From Sarcodiotheca gaudichaudii (taxonomy: Eukaryota > Rhodophyta > Florideophyceae > Gigartinales > Solieriaceae), in NCBI GenBank assembly GCA_032355985.1, contig JAUKVZ010000001.1, forward strand, positions 558,001 to 622,000: a stretch of DNA of 64,000 bases, in the 5' to 3' direction. A model generated the notes under the pieces. The model was given only the letters and a program-made list of their open reading frames with translations. It made no database searches and had not been told where the DNA came from. The position numbers were made by a program, and so were the translations under genes. Every line of letters starts with the position of its first letter. The stretch's first letter is position 1. This document shows, one piece after another, positions 16,483-25,048 of the stretch.

Positions 16483-18186
16483 CTAGTGATGTTGCTCCTC
16501 AGTGGATGCGGCTGTGTCGATTGGCTCGTCTGCCGCTTCGTCCTCAGCCCTGGATGCGGGACCGCGGCCGGCAGTCTTGAGCGCCTGAGCCGTCGCCAGA
16601 TCCGGACTCATGACCAGCGGGACGATGAGGCTGAACATGGAGCCGCGTCCCTCTTCGCTGACGAGCTGAATCTCGCCCTGGATCATCGCGGTGAGCTCCC
16701 GGCAGATCGCCAGGCCGAGTCCCGTGCCCCCATGCTCCCGCGTGACGCCGGTCTGCAGTTGCGTGAACTTGTCGAAGATGCGTTCCTGATCTTCCTTCGG
16801 CACGCCGGGGCCCGTGTCCAGCACGCTGACGCGGACGCGCGGCTCACTGTCTCCGCCGACGATGCGCTCGGCGCGAAGAATCACGATTCCGCCCTCCGGC
16901 GTGAACTTCACGGCATTGGAGAGGAAGTTGAAGATGATCTGCTGGAACTTTTTCGGATCGGTTTCGATGAGGGCGGCGCCGCGTTCGTCGCTGTTCTGAT
17001 CCGGGATGCCCAGATCGCTGGTTCCGCCCGGCATCTCCAGTTTGAGCGTGATGCCTCGTCGCTCGGCCTGTGCGCGGATGAGGCCGAGCAGCGCCTCGCA
17101 AGTCGCGGCGACACTCATCGGCTGCACATGCAGATCCATCTTGCCTGCTTCGATCTTGGCGACATCGAGCAGCTCGTTGATCATCTCCAGAAGTGACCGG
17201 CCGGCGAGCACGATGTTCTCGAGAAAGCGCCGGCGCTTTTCATAATGCGCAGGATCGACATAGATCGGATCGTTGGTGGTCGGCTTCTCCTTGCGGGCGA
17301 TACCCTCGAGTAGTTCCGCAAATCCGATGATCGAATTCACAGGTGTGCGAAGCTCGGGGCTGACGCTGGCGATGAAGTCCGCCTTGACGCGAGCCGCTTC
17401 GTGCAGCGCCGTATTCGTCGCTTCCAGCTCTTCGACCTTGACGTCGAGCGACTGATTGAGCTCGCGCAACTGCTCCTGCCCGGCGGCCAGTTCTTCGAGC
17501 ATGGCGTTGAATGCGTCGCCCAGTTCCTCAAAGTCATCGCCAGTCTCGATCTCGGCGCGAACGCCCAGTTCGCCTGCGCGAATGCGATCCGCGGTTTCGC
17601 GCAGCTCGCGCACGGGGCGAAGGATGAGTCGGGTCGTGATCAGGTGGAAAACGAGCACCGCGCCGGCGCCTGCGAGTATGCCTGCGCCGACGAGATACAG
17701 GCGGCTGACAAAGAGATGGCCGACCGCTCGCTTGGATCGATGTTCCGCCCAGACGACGGAAGTCAGATCGCCCGACGGAGAGCGAACCGCTCGTGCATGT
17801 CTGAACACGCGATCCCACCCGCTCGTGACGGCTTCGTCGTGATCTTCCAGTTCTGGCTGCTCTTCGAACAGCCGAATGGATGCAGCCACAAACTCATTCT
17901 GCTCGGCGATGGCGGCGAACTGATCCGTGTTCGCCTGAAACAGACGCACATGCGTCGCATGACTGTCGTCATCGTCTTCCTCCTGGGGAGGGCCAGCCAG
18001 AAGGGGATCCGTCGCTTCGAGCGTGGGCCAGAGATTCACGATTTCCCGGGCGGTGTCGGATGCATTCAGATCGACCACACTGCGCAGGAGCACCCAGGGG
18101 GCGATCAGGGTCGCAAAGACAATCAGCGTCACCGCTGCGCCGAACAGAAGCTGACATTTATCGGCGAGTGAGATCTCCCGGACCAT
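16483..18186 (-). CDS. Membrane sensor kinase-like protein with proline at the phospho-acceptor site
   Basis: The start at 18186 (MVREISLADK) puts the first membrane span at residues 11-35; the frame runs to 18411, but that part would collide with the divergent gene. A periplasmic domain rich in acidic residues follows, then a second span at about 161-181, HAMP (about 181-235), coiled coil, HisKA-like helix and an ATP-binding domain with FLSNAVKF (N box), DTGPGVP, IFDKFTQL and GGTGLGLA. The kinase domain looks intact. At the acceptor motif, where SHELRTP is expected, the sequence reads SPELRTP with Pro277 (codon CCC at 17356-17358). No response regulator gene is adjacent. It ends 62 bases before the carboxylase gene. 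Confidence 0.88.
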   Translation of the reverse strand: MVREISLADKCQLLFGAAVTLIVFATLIAPWVLLRSVVDLNASDTAREIVNLWPTLEATDPLLAGPPQEEDDDDSHATHVRLFQANTDQFAAIAEQNEFVAASIRLFEEQPELEDHDEAVTSGWDRVFRHARAVRSPSGDLTSVVWAEHRSKRAVGHLFVSRLYLVGAGILAGAGAVLVFHLITTRLILRPVRELRETADRIRAGELGVRAEIETGDDFEELGDAFNAMLEELAAGQEQLRELNQSLDVKVEELEATNTALHEAARVKADFIASVSPELRTPVNSIIGFAELLEGIARKEKPTTNDPIYVDPAHYEKRRRFLENIVLAGRSLLEMINELLDVAKIEAGKMDLHVQPMSVAATCEALLGLIRAQAERRGITLKLEMPGGTSDLGIPDQNSDERGAALIETDPKKFQQIIFNFLSNAVKFTPEGGIVILRAERIVGGDSEPRVRVSVLDTGPGVPKEDQERIFDKFTQLQTGVTREHGGTGLGLAICRELTAMIQGEIQLVSEEGRGSMFSLIVPLVMSPDLATAQALKTAGRGPASRAEDEAADEPIDTAASTEEQHH

Positions 18187-18410
18187 CGGATGAGTGTAGC
18201 CGACTCCCCGATTCAGCCCTCCGGAACAAGGGGGCGTCCACCAGCGCTGCGCACGCCGATTCTGACGTCTCAGCCCGGGATGAGTGGCAGATACTCCGGG
18301 AAGACTCTTGCCCCCGCCCCGGCGCCGGATAGGCTTTCCCGTCGGACAGGTTCGCGCATGCCCATCTGGTTCTCGGACGGCGTCGGCGTCTGCCCTGGAG
18401 AGAGGTCGCA

Positions 18411-20294
18411 TTGAGTTTACGAAAGAACCGCACGCATACGATGTGCCGCCGCAGCGCGTTCGTCACTTTGATGTTCGTGTGCGTCGCCTCGTCCGCGCTG
18501 GCGAACATTCTGTTTACGGATGTGACGCACAATCCGACAGGGGAGCCCAAGCCCGGTGACTTCAATGGCGATGGCCTGGTCAGCGCGCCTGATCTGGCTT
18601 CGTTGCTGTCATTCTGGGGTGAGCCCCATGAGTTCTTCGACTTTGACATGAGCGGCGTCGTGGGCGCAGAAGATCTCGCCACCTTGATTTCATTCTGGGA
18701 TGCCGATGGAAGCCCACTCGCCGACGGGAACACGACGCGTGGCGTGTCATGGTGCGATTACGACGCCGATGGTGACTACGACATCTACATCTCAAACTGG
18801 CAGGAAGTGAACAAGCTCTTCCGCAATGAGGGCGGCGGCATCTTCTCTGATCAAACTGTCGGTCCGCTCGCCAACAACGGCGCCGGCGGCCGCACGTCGC
18901 TTGCCGACTATGACAACGATGGCGATCTGGATATCTACCTGTGCAAGTTTGGGCCAAATGCCCTTCTTGAGAATGATGGAGGCGAGTTCACGGATGTCAC
19001 GGCGGCTCTTTTTGCGGATCCGCATGATGACAACGGGATGGGCGCCTCCTGGGTCGATTTTGACAACGATGGCGATCTGGATCTGTACATCGTCAATCGC
19101 ATCACGCCGAATCGGCTTCTGCGAAATGACGGCGTCATCGGCTTCACTGATGTCACGCCGCCGGAGTTGGCTCATGTGTCACAAGGGCGAGCGTGCGCAT
19201 GGGCTGATTTTGACAACGACGGAGATATGGATCTGTACCTCGTGTGCGGCGGCGCGCCTGACGCGCCCGCGGCATCCGAAGAATCCAGGAATCGGTTGTA
19301 CCGCAATGACGGTCCGATGGGTTTCACGGATGTCACGCGGGGTGTAGAGCCGTTTGAAGGGCCGGAGGATCTCAATGGTGATGGCGCGGTGAACGCCGCA
19401 GATCTCGCATCGCTGCTCGGCGCATGGGGCATGAGCGGCGGTCCGGCGGACATTGACGGGTCGGGCGAAGTCAACGCGCTCGATCTCGCCAATCTCATCG
19501 GAAGCTGGCACAACGACGCCGGACCACTCGGCGATCGAGGTGACGGACGCGGCGTCGTGTGGGGGGACTTCGATAATGATGGCGACTTTGATATCTACAT
19601 CTGCAATCTGTTCGTGCCGAATCGGCTGCTGCGAAATGATGGAGGCCTGACGTTTGTCGACGTATCGACGCCGCCTATTGATGACGAGTTTTCCGTCACA
19701 CGCGGCGCATGCTGGGGCGACTACGACAACGATGGTGATCTTGATCTGTATATCGCCAAGAGCACAGAGAATCGTTTGTTCCGAAACGATGAAGAGAGTG
19801 GATTCGTAGATGTCTCTGATGAGACGCTCGCTGACGACGGAGTCGGAGCAGAAGGCGTCTTCGCAGACTACGACGGCGATGGAGATCTCGATCTGTACCT
19901 CGGCAACTACTCGGGAGTCTCGCGCAACAAGTTGCTTCGAAACAACCTGGCCAGCGGCGCGCACTGGCTGCATCTGGATTTAGAGGGAGTGAGTTCGAAT
20001 CGCTCGGCGATCGGCGCTCAGATTCGAGTGAGCGCAGGCGGAAAGACACAACTGCGGCAGATCAGCGGTGGCGACAGCTATATGGCGCAGTCGCCGCTCA
20101 CGGCGTTCTTCGGCCTCGGCGCCGACACAATGGTCGACTCGATCGAAATACGCTGGCCTTCCGGCATTGTGCAGACCGTCGGTCCAGCCGCGGTGGATCA
20201 GCGGTTTCTCATCATCGAATCTGACGTCGCCGGCGATGTCAATGGCGACGGCGTCGCTGACGCGGCCGACACTGCGATTCTGATGGGATCGTGA
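18411..20294 (+). CDS. Exported FG-GAP/VCBS calcium-repeat protein with dockerin-like pairs and ASPIC/UnbV domain
   Basis: I take the TTG at 18411 because GGAGAGAGG lies seven bases before it; an ATG at 18441 is the alternative. The 627 residues show a signal peptide (to about residue 32), a dockerin-like loop pair (48-97), four FG-GAP repeats with DxDxDGDxD loops at 116, 166, 216 and 266, a second dockerin-like pair (317-367), three more repeats with loops at 386, 437 and 486, an ASPIC/UnbV domain (about 515-603) and a last single calcium loop (609-620) at the C terminus. The loop pair followed by PLxD...RGVxWxD occurs in both halves, so the gene has an internal duplication. It is likely a calcium-dependent surface or secreted binding protein. 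Confidence 0.88.
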   Translation: MSLRKNRTHTMCRRSAFVTLMFVCVASSALANILFTDVTHNPTGEPKPGDFNGDGLVSAPDLASLLSFWGEPHEFFDFDMSGVVGAEDLATLISFWDADGSPLADGNTTRGVSWCDYDADGDYDIYISNWQEVNKLFRNEGGGIFSDQTVGPLANNGAGGRTSLADYDNDGDLDIYLCKFGPNALLENDGGEFTDVTAALFADPHDDNGMGASWVDFDNDGDLDLYIVNRITPNRLLRNDGVIGFTDVTPPELAHVSQGRACAWADFDNDGDMDLYLVCGGAPDAPAASEESRNRLYRNDGPMGFTDVTRGVEPFEGPEDLNGDGAVNAADLASLLGAWGMSGGPADIDGSGEVNALDLANLIGSWHNDAGPLGDRGDGRGVVWGDFDNDGDFDIYICNLFVPNRLLRNDGGLTFVDVSTPPIDDEFSVTRGACWGDYDNDGDLDLYIAKSTENRLFRNDEESGFVDVSDETLADDGVGAEGVFADYDGDGDLDLYLGNYSGVSRNKLLRNNLASGAHWLHLDLEGVSSNRSAIGAQIRVSAGGKTQLRQISGGDSYMAQSPLTAFFGLGADTMVDSIEIRWPSGIVQTVGPAAVDQRFLIIESDVAGDVNGDGVADAADTAILMGS

Positions 20295-20303
20295 GATCGT
20301 TGA

Positions 20304-20960
20304 TCAGACCGGCGTGTGCCGCACAATCGATCCATCCACATAGAAGATGACGTCCTCGGCGATATTCGTCGCGAGATCGGCGATGCGTTCAATGGATCGG
20401 ACGGCAAAGAGCAGATCGATGACGGACTGTGCGGATTCCACGTGCTCCGGAATCTCGGATTCGGCCCAGGTAAAAATCTCGCGCTGCTTGGCGTCAATGA
20501 ACTCGTCCGACCGGCGTACGGCCATGGCGAGTTCGGGATCATCCTCAGCAAGCGATCGCAAGGAGTCTGCAAGGATTTTGCGCACCGCCGTCGCCATCGC
20601 TTCGAGAGCAGGCGGGAATGGCACTCGACCATTTTCGCCCATGTGCAAGAGCCGCTTTGAAATGCCCTTGGCGAGATCGCCGAGTCGTTCGAGATCAGCA
20701 TTGATGCGGATCGCGGCGAGCACAAATCGAAGATCGCGAGCCATCGGATGATGCAAGGCGAGTATGCGCAGGCACTCCGACTCGATATCGACTTCCATCT
20801 CGTCCAGATCGTCATCGCGAGAGCGCACCTGCTCGGCGAGACGCTGGTCGAACTGAATCAGCGCATCAAGAGCCTGATTGACCCGTTCCTCGGAGACGGC
20901 GCCCATCGTGAGAAGCGTGCGGCGAAGCGAAGTGAGTTGTTCAGGCAGCTCTGCAGACAT
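20304..20960 (-). CDS. phoU: Phosphate transport regulator PhoU
   Basis: PhoU links the Pst transporter to the PhoR kinase and holds the regulon off when phosphate is plentiful. The 218-residue protein consists of two three-helix bundles, each with the metal-site motif of the family: ESECLRILALHHPMARDLRFVLAAIRINADLERLGD in pieces around residues 55-90, and the second at SIERIADLATNIAEDVIF (about 185-202). It is the last gene of the pst cluster, 35 bases after pstB, which is the usual order. The gene converges on the exported calcium-repeat gene with nine bases between the stops. Confidence 0.93.
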   Translation of the reverse strand: MSAELPEQLTSLRRTLLTMGAVSEERVNQALDALIQFDQRLAEQVRSRDDDLDEMEVDIESECLRILALHHPMARDLRFVLAAIRINADLERLGDLAKGISKRLLHMGENGRVPFPPALEAMATAVRKILADSLRSLAEDDPELAMAVRRSDEFIDAKQREIFTWAESEIPEHVESAQSVIDLLFAVRSIERIADLATNIAEDVIFYVDGSIVRHTPV

Positions 20961-20995
20961 GTGTCAGGTTCCCAGGGTTCCGATCTGAAGATATA

Positions 20996-21850
20996 TCAAC
21001 CAAAGCGTCCGCTGACATAGTCTTCGGTCTGGCTGTCCTGCGGATTGGTGAAAATCTGCTCCGTATCGCCGTCCTCGATCAGTTTTCCTTCAAAGAAGAA
21101 GGCCGTCCGATCCGAGACGCGCGCCGCTTGCTGCATGTTGTGCGTCACGATGATGATGGTCAGATTCTCGCGAAGCTCGGCGATCAGCGACTCGATTCGA
21201 TCCGTACTCTTGGGATCCAGAGCGGAGCAGGGCTCATCCATGAGGAGGATCTCAGGCCCGACCGCGAGCGCTCTGGCGATGCAGAGCCGCTGCTGCTGAC
21301 CACCTGAAAGACCCAATGCCGACGATCGAAGGCGATCCTTCACCTCGTCCCACAGCGCGGACGATCGAAGCGCCTGCTCGACGATCTGATCGAGCTCGGA
21401 TCGCTTGAACTTGCGATGCAGTCTGGGGCCGAAGGCGACGTTGTCGTAAATGGATTTCGGGAAGGGGTTCGGCTTTTGAAACACCATGCCGACGCGCCGT
21501 CGCAAATCGACAACATCAAGTTTCGGGTCGATGAGCGCAGTGCCGTGTAGATCGAGCGTTCCCGTGGCATGGGCGCTGGGGATGAGATCATTCATCCGAT
21601 TGATCCATCGAAGAAACGTGCTCTTGCCGCAGCCGCTGGGGCCGATGAACGCCGTGACGCGGCGCGCGGGCACATCCAGATTGATGTGATGGATCGCCTG
21701 GAAGTCGCCGTAGAACGAACTGAAGTCCTTTGCGAGCAGCGCTGTCGTGACGGCCGCGGGCTCGGCGGCATTCGGCGCAGGCTGTGGCGCGCCGTCGCCG
21801 ATCTCGACATTCACTGGTTCTGGAGTTTTCACCTTCGGAGTCTGCAACAT
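20996..21850 (-). CDS. pstB: Phosphate ABC transporter ATP-binding protein
   Basis: This ATPase powers phosphate import through PstCA. The 284 residues include an N-terminal extension of about 40 residues that is proline and alanine rich, then [18 protein letters not shown], Walker [12 protein letters not shown], the PstB-specific [13 protein letters not shown] stretch, Q-loop [19 protein letters not shown], signature [15 protein letters not shown], and Walker [15 protein letters not shown]. The conserved histidine is in [15 protein letters not shown]. The extension is longer than usual for the family and an internal start is possible. It follows pstA by nine bases. Confidence 0.95.
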   Translation of the reverse strand: MLQTPKVKTPEPVNVEIGDGAPQPAPNAAEPAAVTTALLAKDFSSFYGDFQAIHHINLDVPARRVTAFIGPSGCGKSTFLRWINRMNDLIPSAHATGTLDLHGTALIDPKLDVVDLRRRVGMVFQKPNPFPKSIYDNVAFGPRLHRKFKRSELDQIVEQALRSSALWDEVKDRLRSSALGLSGGQQQRLCIARALAVGPEILLMDEPCSALDPKSTDRIESLIAELRENLTIIIVTHNMQQAARVSDRTAFFFEGKLIEDGDTEQIFTNPQDSQTEDYVSGRFG

Positions 21851-21859
21851 CTTGGCCTC

Positions 21860-22822
21860 TTATTGAAGGGGCTTCTGCAGTTTCTGACGCAGAAATACCG
21901 CCACAGCGTTGAAAGTCAGGAGGATGGCGAGCAAAACGATGATGCCGGTCGAGGCGAGTCGATGGAACTCCTCCTGCGGCCGGCTGGCCCAGTCGAAAAT
22001 CTGCAACGGCATCGCGGTGAAATCATCGAAGACGTTCGCCGGCGCGAATCGGATGAAGACGATGCCGCCGATCACCAGAATCGGAGCGGCCTCACCAATG
22101 GCTCGGCTGATCGCCAGGATCGCGCCGGTCAGGATGCCCGGTGTCGCCGCGGGAAGCGTGACGCGCAGGATCACTTTCAGTCTTGTGGATCCGAGTCCGA
22201 AGGCGGCTTGCCGCAGCGAGTTCGGAACGGCGCGAATCGCCTCCTGCGTCGAGATGATCACAATCGGAAGGATGACGAGCATGAGCGTCAAGCCGCCGGC
22301 AAGGACGCTTCGGCCGAAAGGCAACTGGAAATAGAACCAGGTGGTCGGATCTCCGAACTGGAGCATTGGATCCATCATCGTGCCGAATACATCGAACATC
22401 TGGACGAAGATGCTCAGGCCGAGGACGCCGTACACGATGGACGGGACACCTGCCAGATTCCGGATGTTCATCTCGATGAACGCATGGATTTTCTGCGAGA
22501 CCCGATGCTTCGGGCGAATCTCTTCGAGGAATACCGCGGTGCCGACGCCGATAGGGAGCGCTGAAAGCGCGCAGACGGCGCAAATGCCGACCGAGCCCAG
22601 GATCGCGGGCATCATGCCGGCCTTGTCCGGTTTGCGCGAGGGTGGCGATTTCAGGAATGACAGATCCAGATGCTCTCGGCCCGACCAGACAATGGAGCCG
22701 AGCAGGATCGCCAGGATGGCCACTGCAACCGATGCCACCAGAATGCACAGGATCTCGAATCCCTTGTCGCGAAGCCGCAGTGCGGCCATCGAACGCGGCC
22801 TGCCTGGAATAATCTCGCTCAT
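21860..22822 (-). CDS. pstA: Phosphate ABC transporter permease PstA
   Basis: This is one of the two membrane subunits of the phosphate importer. The 320-residue protein has six likely membrane spans and the permease EAA-like loop with EAIRAVPNSLRQAAFGLGSTRLKVILRVTLPAA in pieces near residues 215-250. The motif GVPSIVYGVLGLSIFV and RAIGEAAPILVIGG are typical of PstA. Its start overlaps the pstC stop by four bases, giving tight translational coupling. The order pstC-pstA-pstB-phoU is the normal one. Confidence 0.94.
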   Translation of the reverse strand: MSEIIPGRPRSMAALRLRDKGFEILCILVASVAVAILAILLGSIVWSGREHLDLSFLKSPPSRKPDKAGMMPAILGSVGICAVCALSALPIGVGTAVFLEEIRPKHRVSQKIHAFIEMNIRNLAGVPSIVYGVLGLSIFVQMFDVFGTMMDPMLQFGDPTTWFYFQLPFGRSVLAGGLTLMLVILPIVIISTQEAIRAVPNSLRQAAFGLGSTRLKVILRVTLPAATPGILTGAILAISRAIGEAAPILVIGGIVFIRFAPANVFDDFTAMPLQIFDWASRPQEEFHRLASTGIIVLLAILLTFNAVAVFLRQKLQKPLQ

Positions 22823-23805
22823 TCGTACTCCTCCCGGAAGCGCTTGAGGATGCGGCTGCCGATCAAGGTCAGCATGAGCGTCATGACAAAGAGCATCGCC
22901 GCGACGGCGTAGCTGGAGTAGTACTCAGGACCGAAGTTGCTCGCGTCGCCCAGGAACACCTGCACGATGAACGCGGTCATCGTCTGCACTTCGCGCGTCG
23001 GGTCGAGCGCGGCGGCAGGATCTCGAAAGAGCGGCAGGGGGCTGGCGCCGGCGGCCAGGGCGACGATCATCGTTTCGCCGACAGCTCTGGCGATCGCAAG
23101 CAGGAACGCCGCGATCACTCCGGAAAGCGCCGCGGGTGTGACCACCTTCACTGACACATCGAACTTGGTGGCGCCGCAGCCGTACGCGGCCTCTCGCAGA
23201 CTTCGCGGCACCGCCTGCAGCGCATCTTCTGAGAGCGAGCAGACGACCGGCAGGCACATGATGCCGACGGCGATGCCGGCGCTCATCGCGTTGTAGACGC
23301 CGAAACCTGAGTAGATTCCTTGCAGCACGGGCGTAATGACAGTGAGCGCGAAGAAGCCGTACACAACGGTGGGAACGCCGGCGAGCACCTCAAGCACTGG
23401 CTTGAGTACGGCCCGCACCTTCCTCGGGGCGTATTCAGACAGGTAGATGGCCGTCAATAGGCCGAGCGGTATCGAGACACAGGCCGAGATCACTGTGATC
23501 TGCAGCGTGCCTGCGATGAGTGGCCAGACGCCGAATGAATGCGTCGCTCCGAGGAACGGATTCCATTCGAGCCCCGTAAAGAACTCGGCGACTGAGACAT
23601 CCGGAAGCCGGAAGAACTGCACGGTCTGTGACAGCAGCACATAGATGATGAACGCCGTCGTCATCACCGAGAAAAGTGCGCAAAGCACGAGACTCGTGAT
23701 GACTGCCCGCTCAGAGAATCGCTGCCAGAGTGCGTTTCTCGCACGGCCGGAGGTGGCGAACGCGTTGGCGATGCTGGTGGGCGCCGTGGTCATGGGATCG
23801 CTCAT
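22819..23805 (-). CDS. pstC: Phosphate ABC transporter permease PstC
   Basis: PstC pairs with PstA in the phosphate import channel. I use the ATG at 23805, which gives 328 residues; the open frame reaches a TTG at 23844, but that start lies in the loop of the hairpin between pstS and pstC and is less likely. An ATG 12 bases further in is also possible. Six membrane spans, the motif GVPTVVYGFFALTVI and the loop SLREAAYGCGATKFDVSVKVVTPAA identify the family. The first cytoplasmic stretch before the first span is about 35 residues long. None of the candidate starts has a strong ribosome binding site, in keeping with lower expression than pstS. Confidence 0.92.
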   Translation of the reverse strand: MSDPMTTAPTSIANAFATSGRARNALWQRFSERAVITSLVLCALFSVMTTAFIIYVLLSQTVQFFRLPDVSVAEFFTGLEWNPFLGATHSFGVWPLIAGTLQITVISACVSIPLGLLTAIYLSEYAPRKVRAVLKPVLEVLAGVPTVVYGFFALTVITPVLQGIYSGFGVYNAMSAGIAVGIMCLPVVCSLSEDALQAVPRSLREAAYGCGATKFDVSVKVVTPAALSGVIAAFLLAIARAVGETMIVALAAGASPLPLFRDPAAALDPTREVQTMTAFIVQVFLGDASNFGPEYYSSYAVAAMLFVMTLMLTLIGSRILKRFREEYE

Positions 23806-23825
23806 CCAAGCGGTGAAGAAAGAAA

Positions 23826-23856
23826 CACCGGGCGCGGCGTTCAACCGCGCCCGGTG
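23826..23856 (-). terminator. Hairpin between pstS and pstC, probable attenuating terminator
   Basis: Bases 23826-23837 and 23845-23856 are perfect reverse complements over 12 base pairs (CACCGGGCGCGG and its complement) with a seven-base loop. In the direction of transcription the stem is followed by TTTCTTTCTTC. This fits a leaky intrinsic terminator or a stabilising 3' hairpin. Its place just after pstS would let the periplasmic binding protein be made in excess over the membrane subunits. Confidence 0.7.
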
Positions 23857-23891
23857 CGGATCAGTCTCGATTCAAGTTGATCAGAAACTGC

Positions 23892-24890
23892 TTACTTGTA
23901 GACACTGGTCACGGGGCCATGAATCTTCTCGCCCTTCGAGTCCAGGAACTGCGTGCCCGTGCGACGCTTTTCCCAGTTGTGGCGAGCGCGATCGCGGACG
24001 ATGCGAGGAAGCGCGACGTAACCGACCTCGGCGGCGAGACCCGCGCCATGATCCAGATAGAAGTTGACGAATGCGTCAACCTCGGGCCGATCGGCCGCGG
24101 TGCGGCTGACGTAGATGAACAGCGGGCGGCTGAAGGGGGCGTACGAGCCATTCTCAATCGTTGTGGGCGTCGGTGAGACAGGGCCATTGCCGCCATCGAT
24201 CTTCACGACCTTCAGCTTGTCGGCGTTCTCGAAGTAGTACGCGCAACCGAAGAATCCGATGCCGCCCGTATTTCCGGAGACGCCGCGAACGAGCACGTTG
24301 TCATCCTCTGACACGGACATGTCGCTGCGGATCGATCCGGTCTTGCCGGCGACGACTTCCTTGAAGTAGTCAAAGGTGCCGGAATCCACGCCGGGGGCGA
24401 AGATCTTGACCTGCGTTTCCGGCCAACTGCTGCGAATGTCGTTCCACGTGCGAACGTTCGAGCCATCAAGGAAGATCTTCTTGAGTTCGTCGACGGTCAG
24501 ATCGTCACACCAGTAGTTGTCCTTGTTGACCACGATCGAGAGGCCGTCGTACGCGACGGGAATCTCGATGAACTCGACGCCATCCGCCTTGGCGGCGTCG
24601 TATTCCTTGGCCTTGATGGGGCGGGACGCATCAGAGATGTCGGTCTCGCCCTTGACGAAGCGCTTGAAACCGCCGCCCGTGCCGGAGATGCCCACGGTCA
24701 CGCGGACACGCGGCGCCTCAGCGGCGAACTCTTCCGCGACGGCTTCGGTGATGGGATAGACGGTCGAGGAACCGTCGATACGAACCGAGCCCGTCAACTT
24801 CTTGTTGGGCGCGGCGAACGCGTCTGTGCCGACGAGACCGGCGCCGAGAACGGCGGCCGCCGCGGCGATCGCAAGGGATCTGGTGAACAT
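23892..24890 (-). CDS. pstS: Phosphate-binding protein PstS
   Basis: PstS is the periplasmic phosphate receptor of the importer. The 332-residue precursor has a signal peptide ending near DAFA-APNKK (about residue 27), then the ligand-site motif [19 protein letters not shown] and [25 protein letters not shown], where the SGTGGG and ISDASR segments contact phosphate in the family. The later [11 protein letters not shown] segment supplies more ligands. No lipobox is seen, so it should be a soluble periplasmic protein. It lies 158 bases downstream of phoR, with candidate Pho box repeats in that gap, and is separated from pstC by the hairpin. Confidence 0.95.
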   Translation of the reverse strand: MFTRSLAIAAAAAVLGAGLVGTDAFAAPNKKLTGSVRIDGSSTVYPITEAVAEEFAAEAPRVRVTVGISGTGGGFKRFVKGETDISDASRPIKAKEYDAAKADGVEFIEIPVAYDGLSIVVNKDNYWCDDLTVDELKKIFLDGSNVRTWNDIRSSWPETQVKIFAPGVDSGTFDYFKEVVAGKTGSIRSDMSVSEDDNVLVRGVSGNTGGIGFFGCAYYFENADKLKVVKIDGGNGPVSPTPTTIENGSYAPFSRPLFIYVSRTAADRPEVDAFVNFYLDHGAGLAAEVGYVALPRIVRDRARHNWEKRRTGTQFLDSKGEKIHGPVTSVYK

Positions 24891-24964
24891 GGAGTAATCC
24901 TCAGCTCATGGGGGAATGGACCGGGTTCGATCGTCGACCCGACGTGAACACTCTCCCGAGGCCG

Positions 24965-24993
24965 CGCTAAGGAATTGCTAAGGATGTGTGATG
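24965..24993 (-). promoter_or_regulatory. Candidate Pho box upstream of pstS
   Basis: On the minus strand three seven-base units are spaced exactly 11 bases apart: CATCACA (24987-24993), CTTAGCA (24976-24982) and CTTAGCG (24965-24971). The last two differ at one base; the first is more degenerate. PhoB-type regulators bind direct repeats of about seven bases with four-base spacers, and this array lies 75-103 bases before the pstS start, between phoR and pstS. The spacing fits well; the sequence is not the E. coli consensus, so this is an inference. Confidence 0.45.
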
Positions 24994-25048
24994 TCGCAGT
25001 CACAATCGAGCGATTCGGCGGCGTTTTTTGAAGTCTCCCAGCCCCGCC

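Noticed and set aside
18187-18410. Upstream extension of the sensor kinase to 18411
   Set aside because: The extra 75 residues would reach the start of the divergent gene and read as Pro/Arg-rich sequence without a membrane or signal feature; the span begins properly after 18186.
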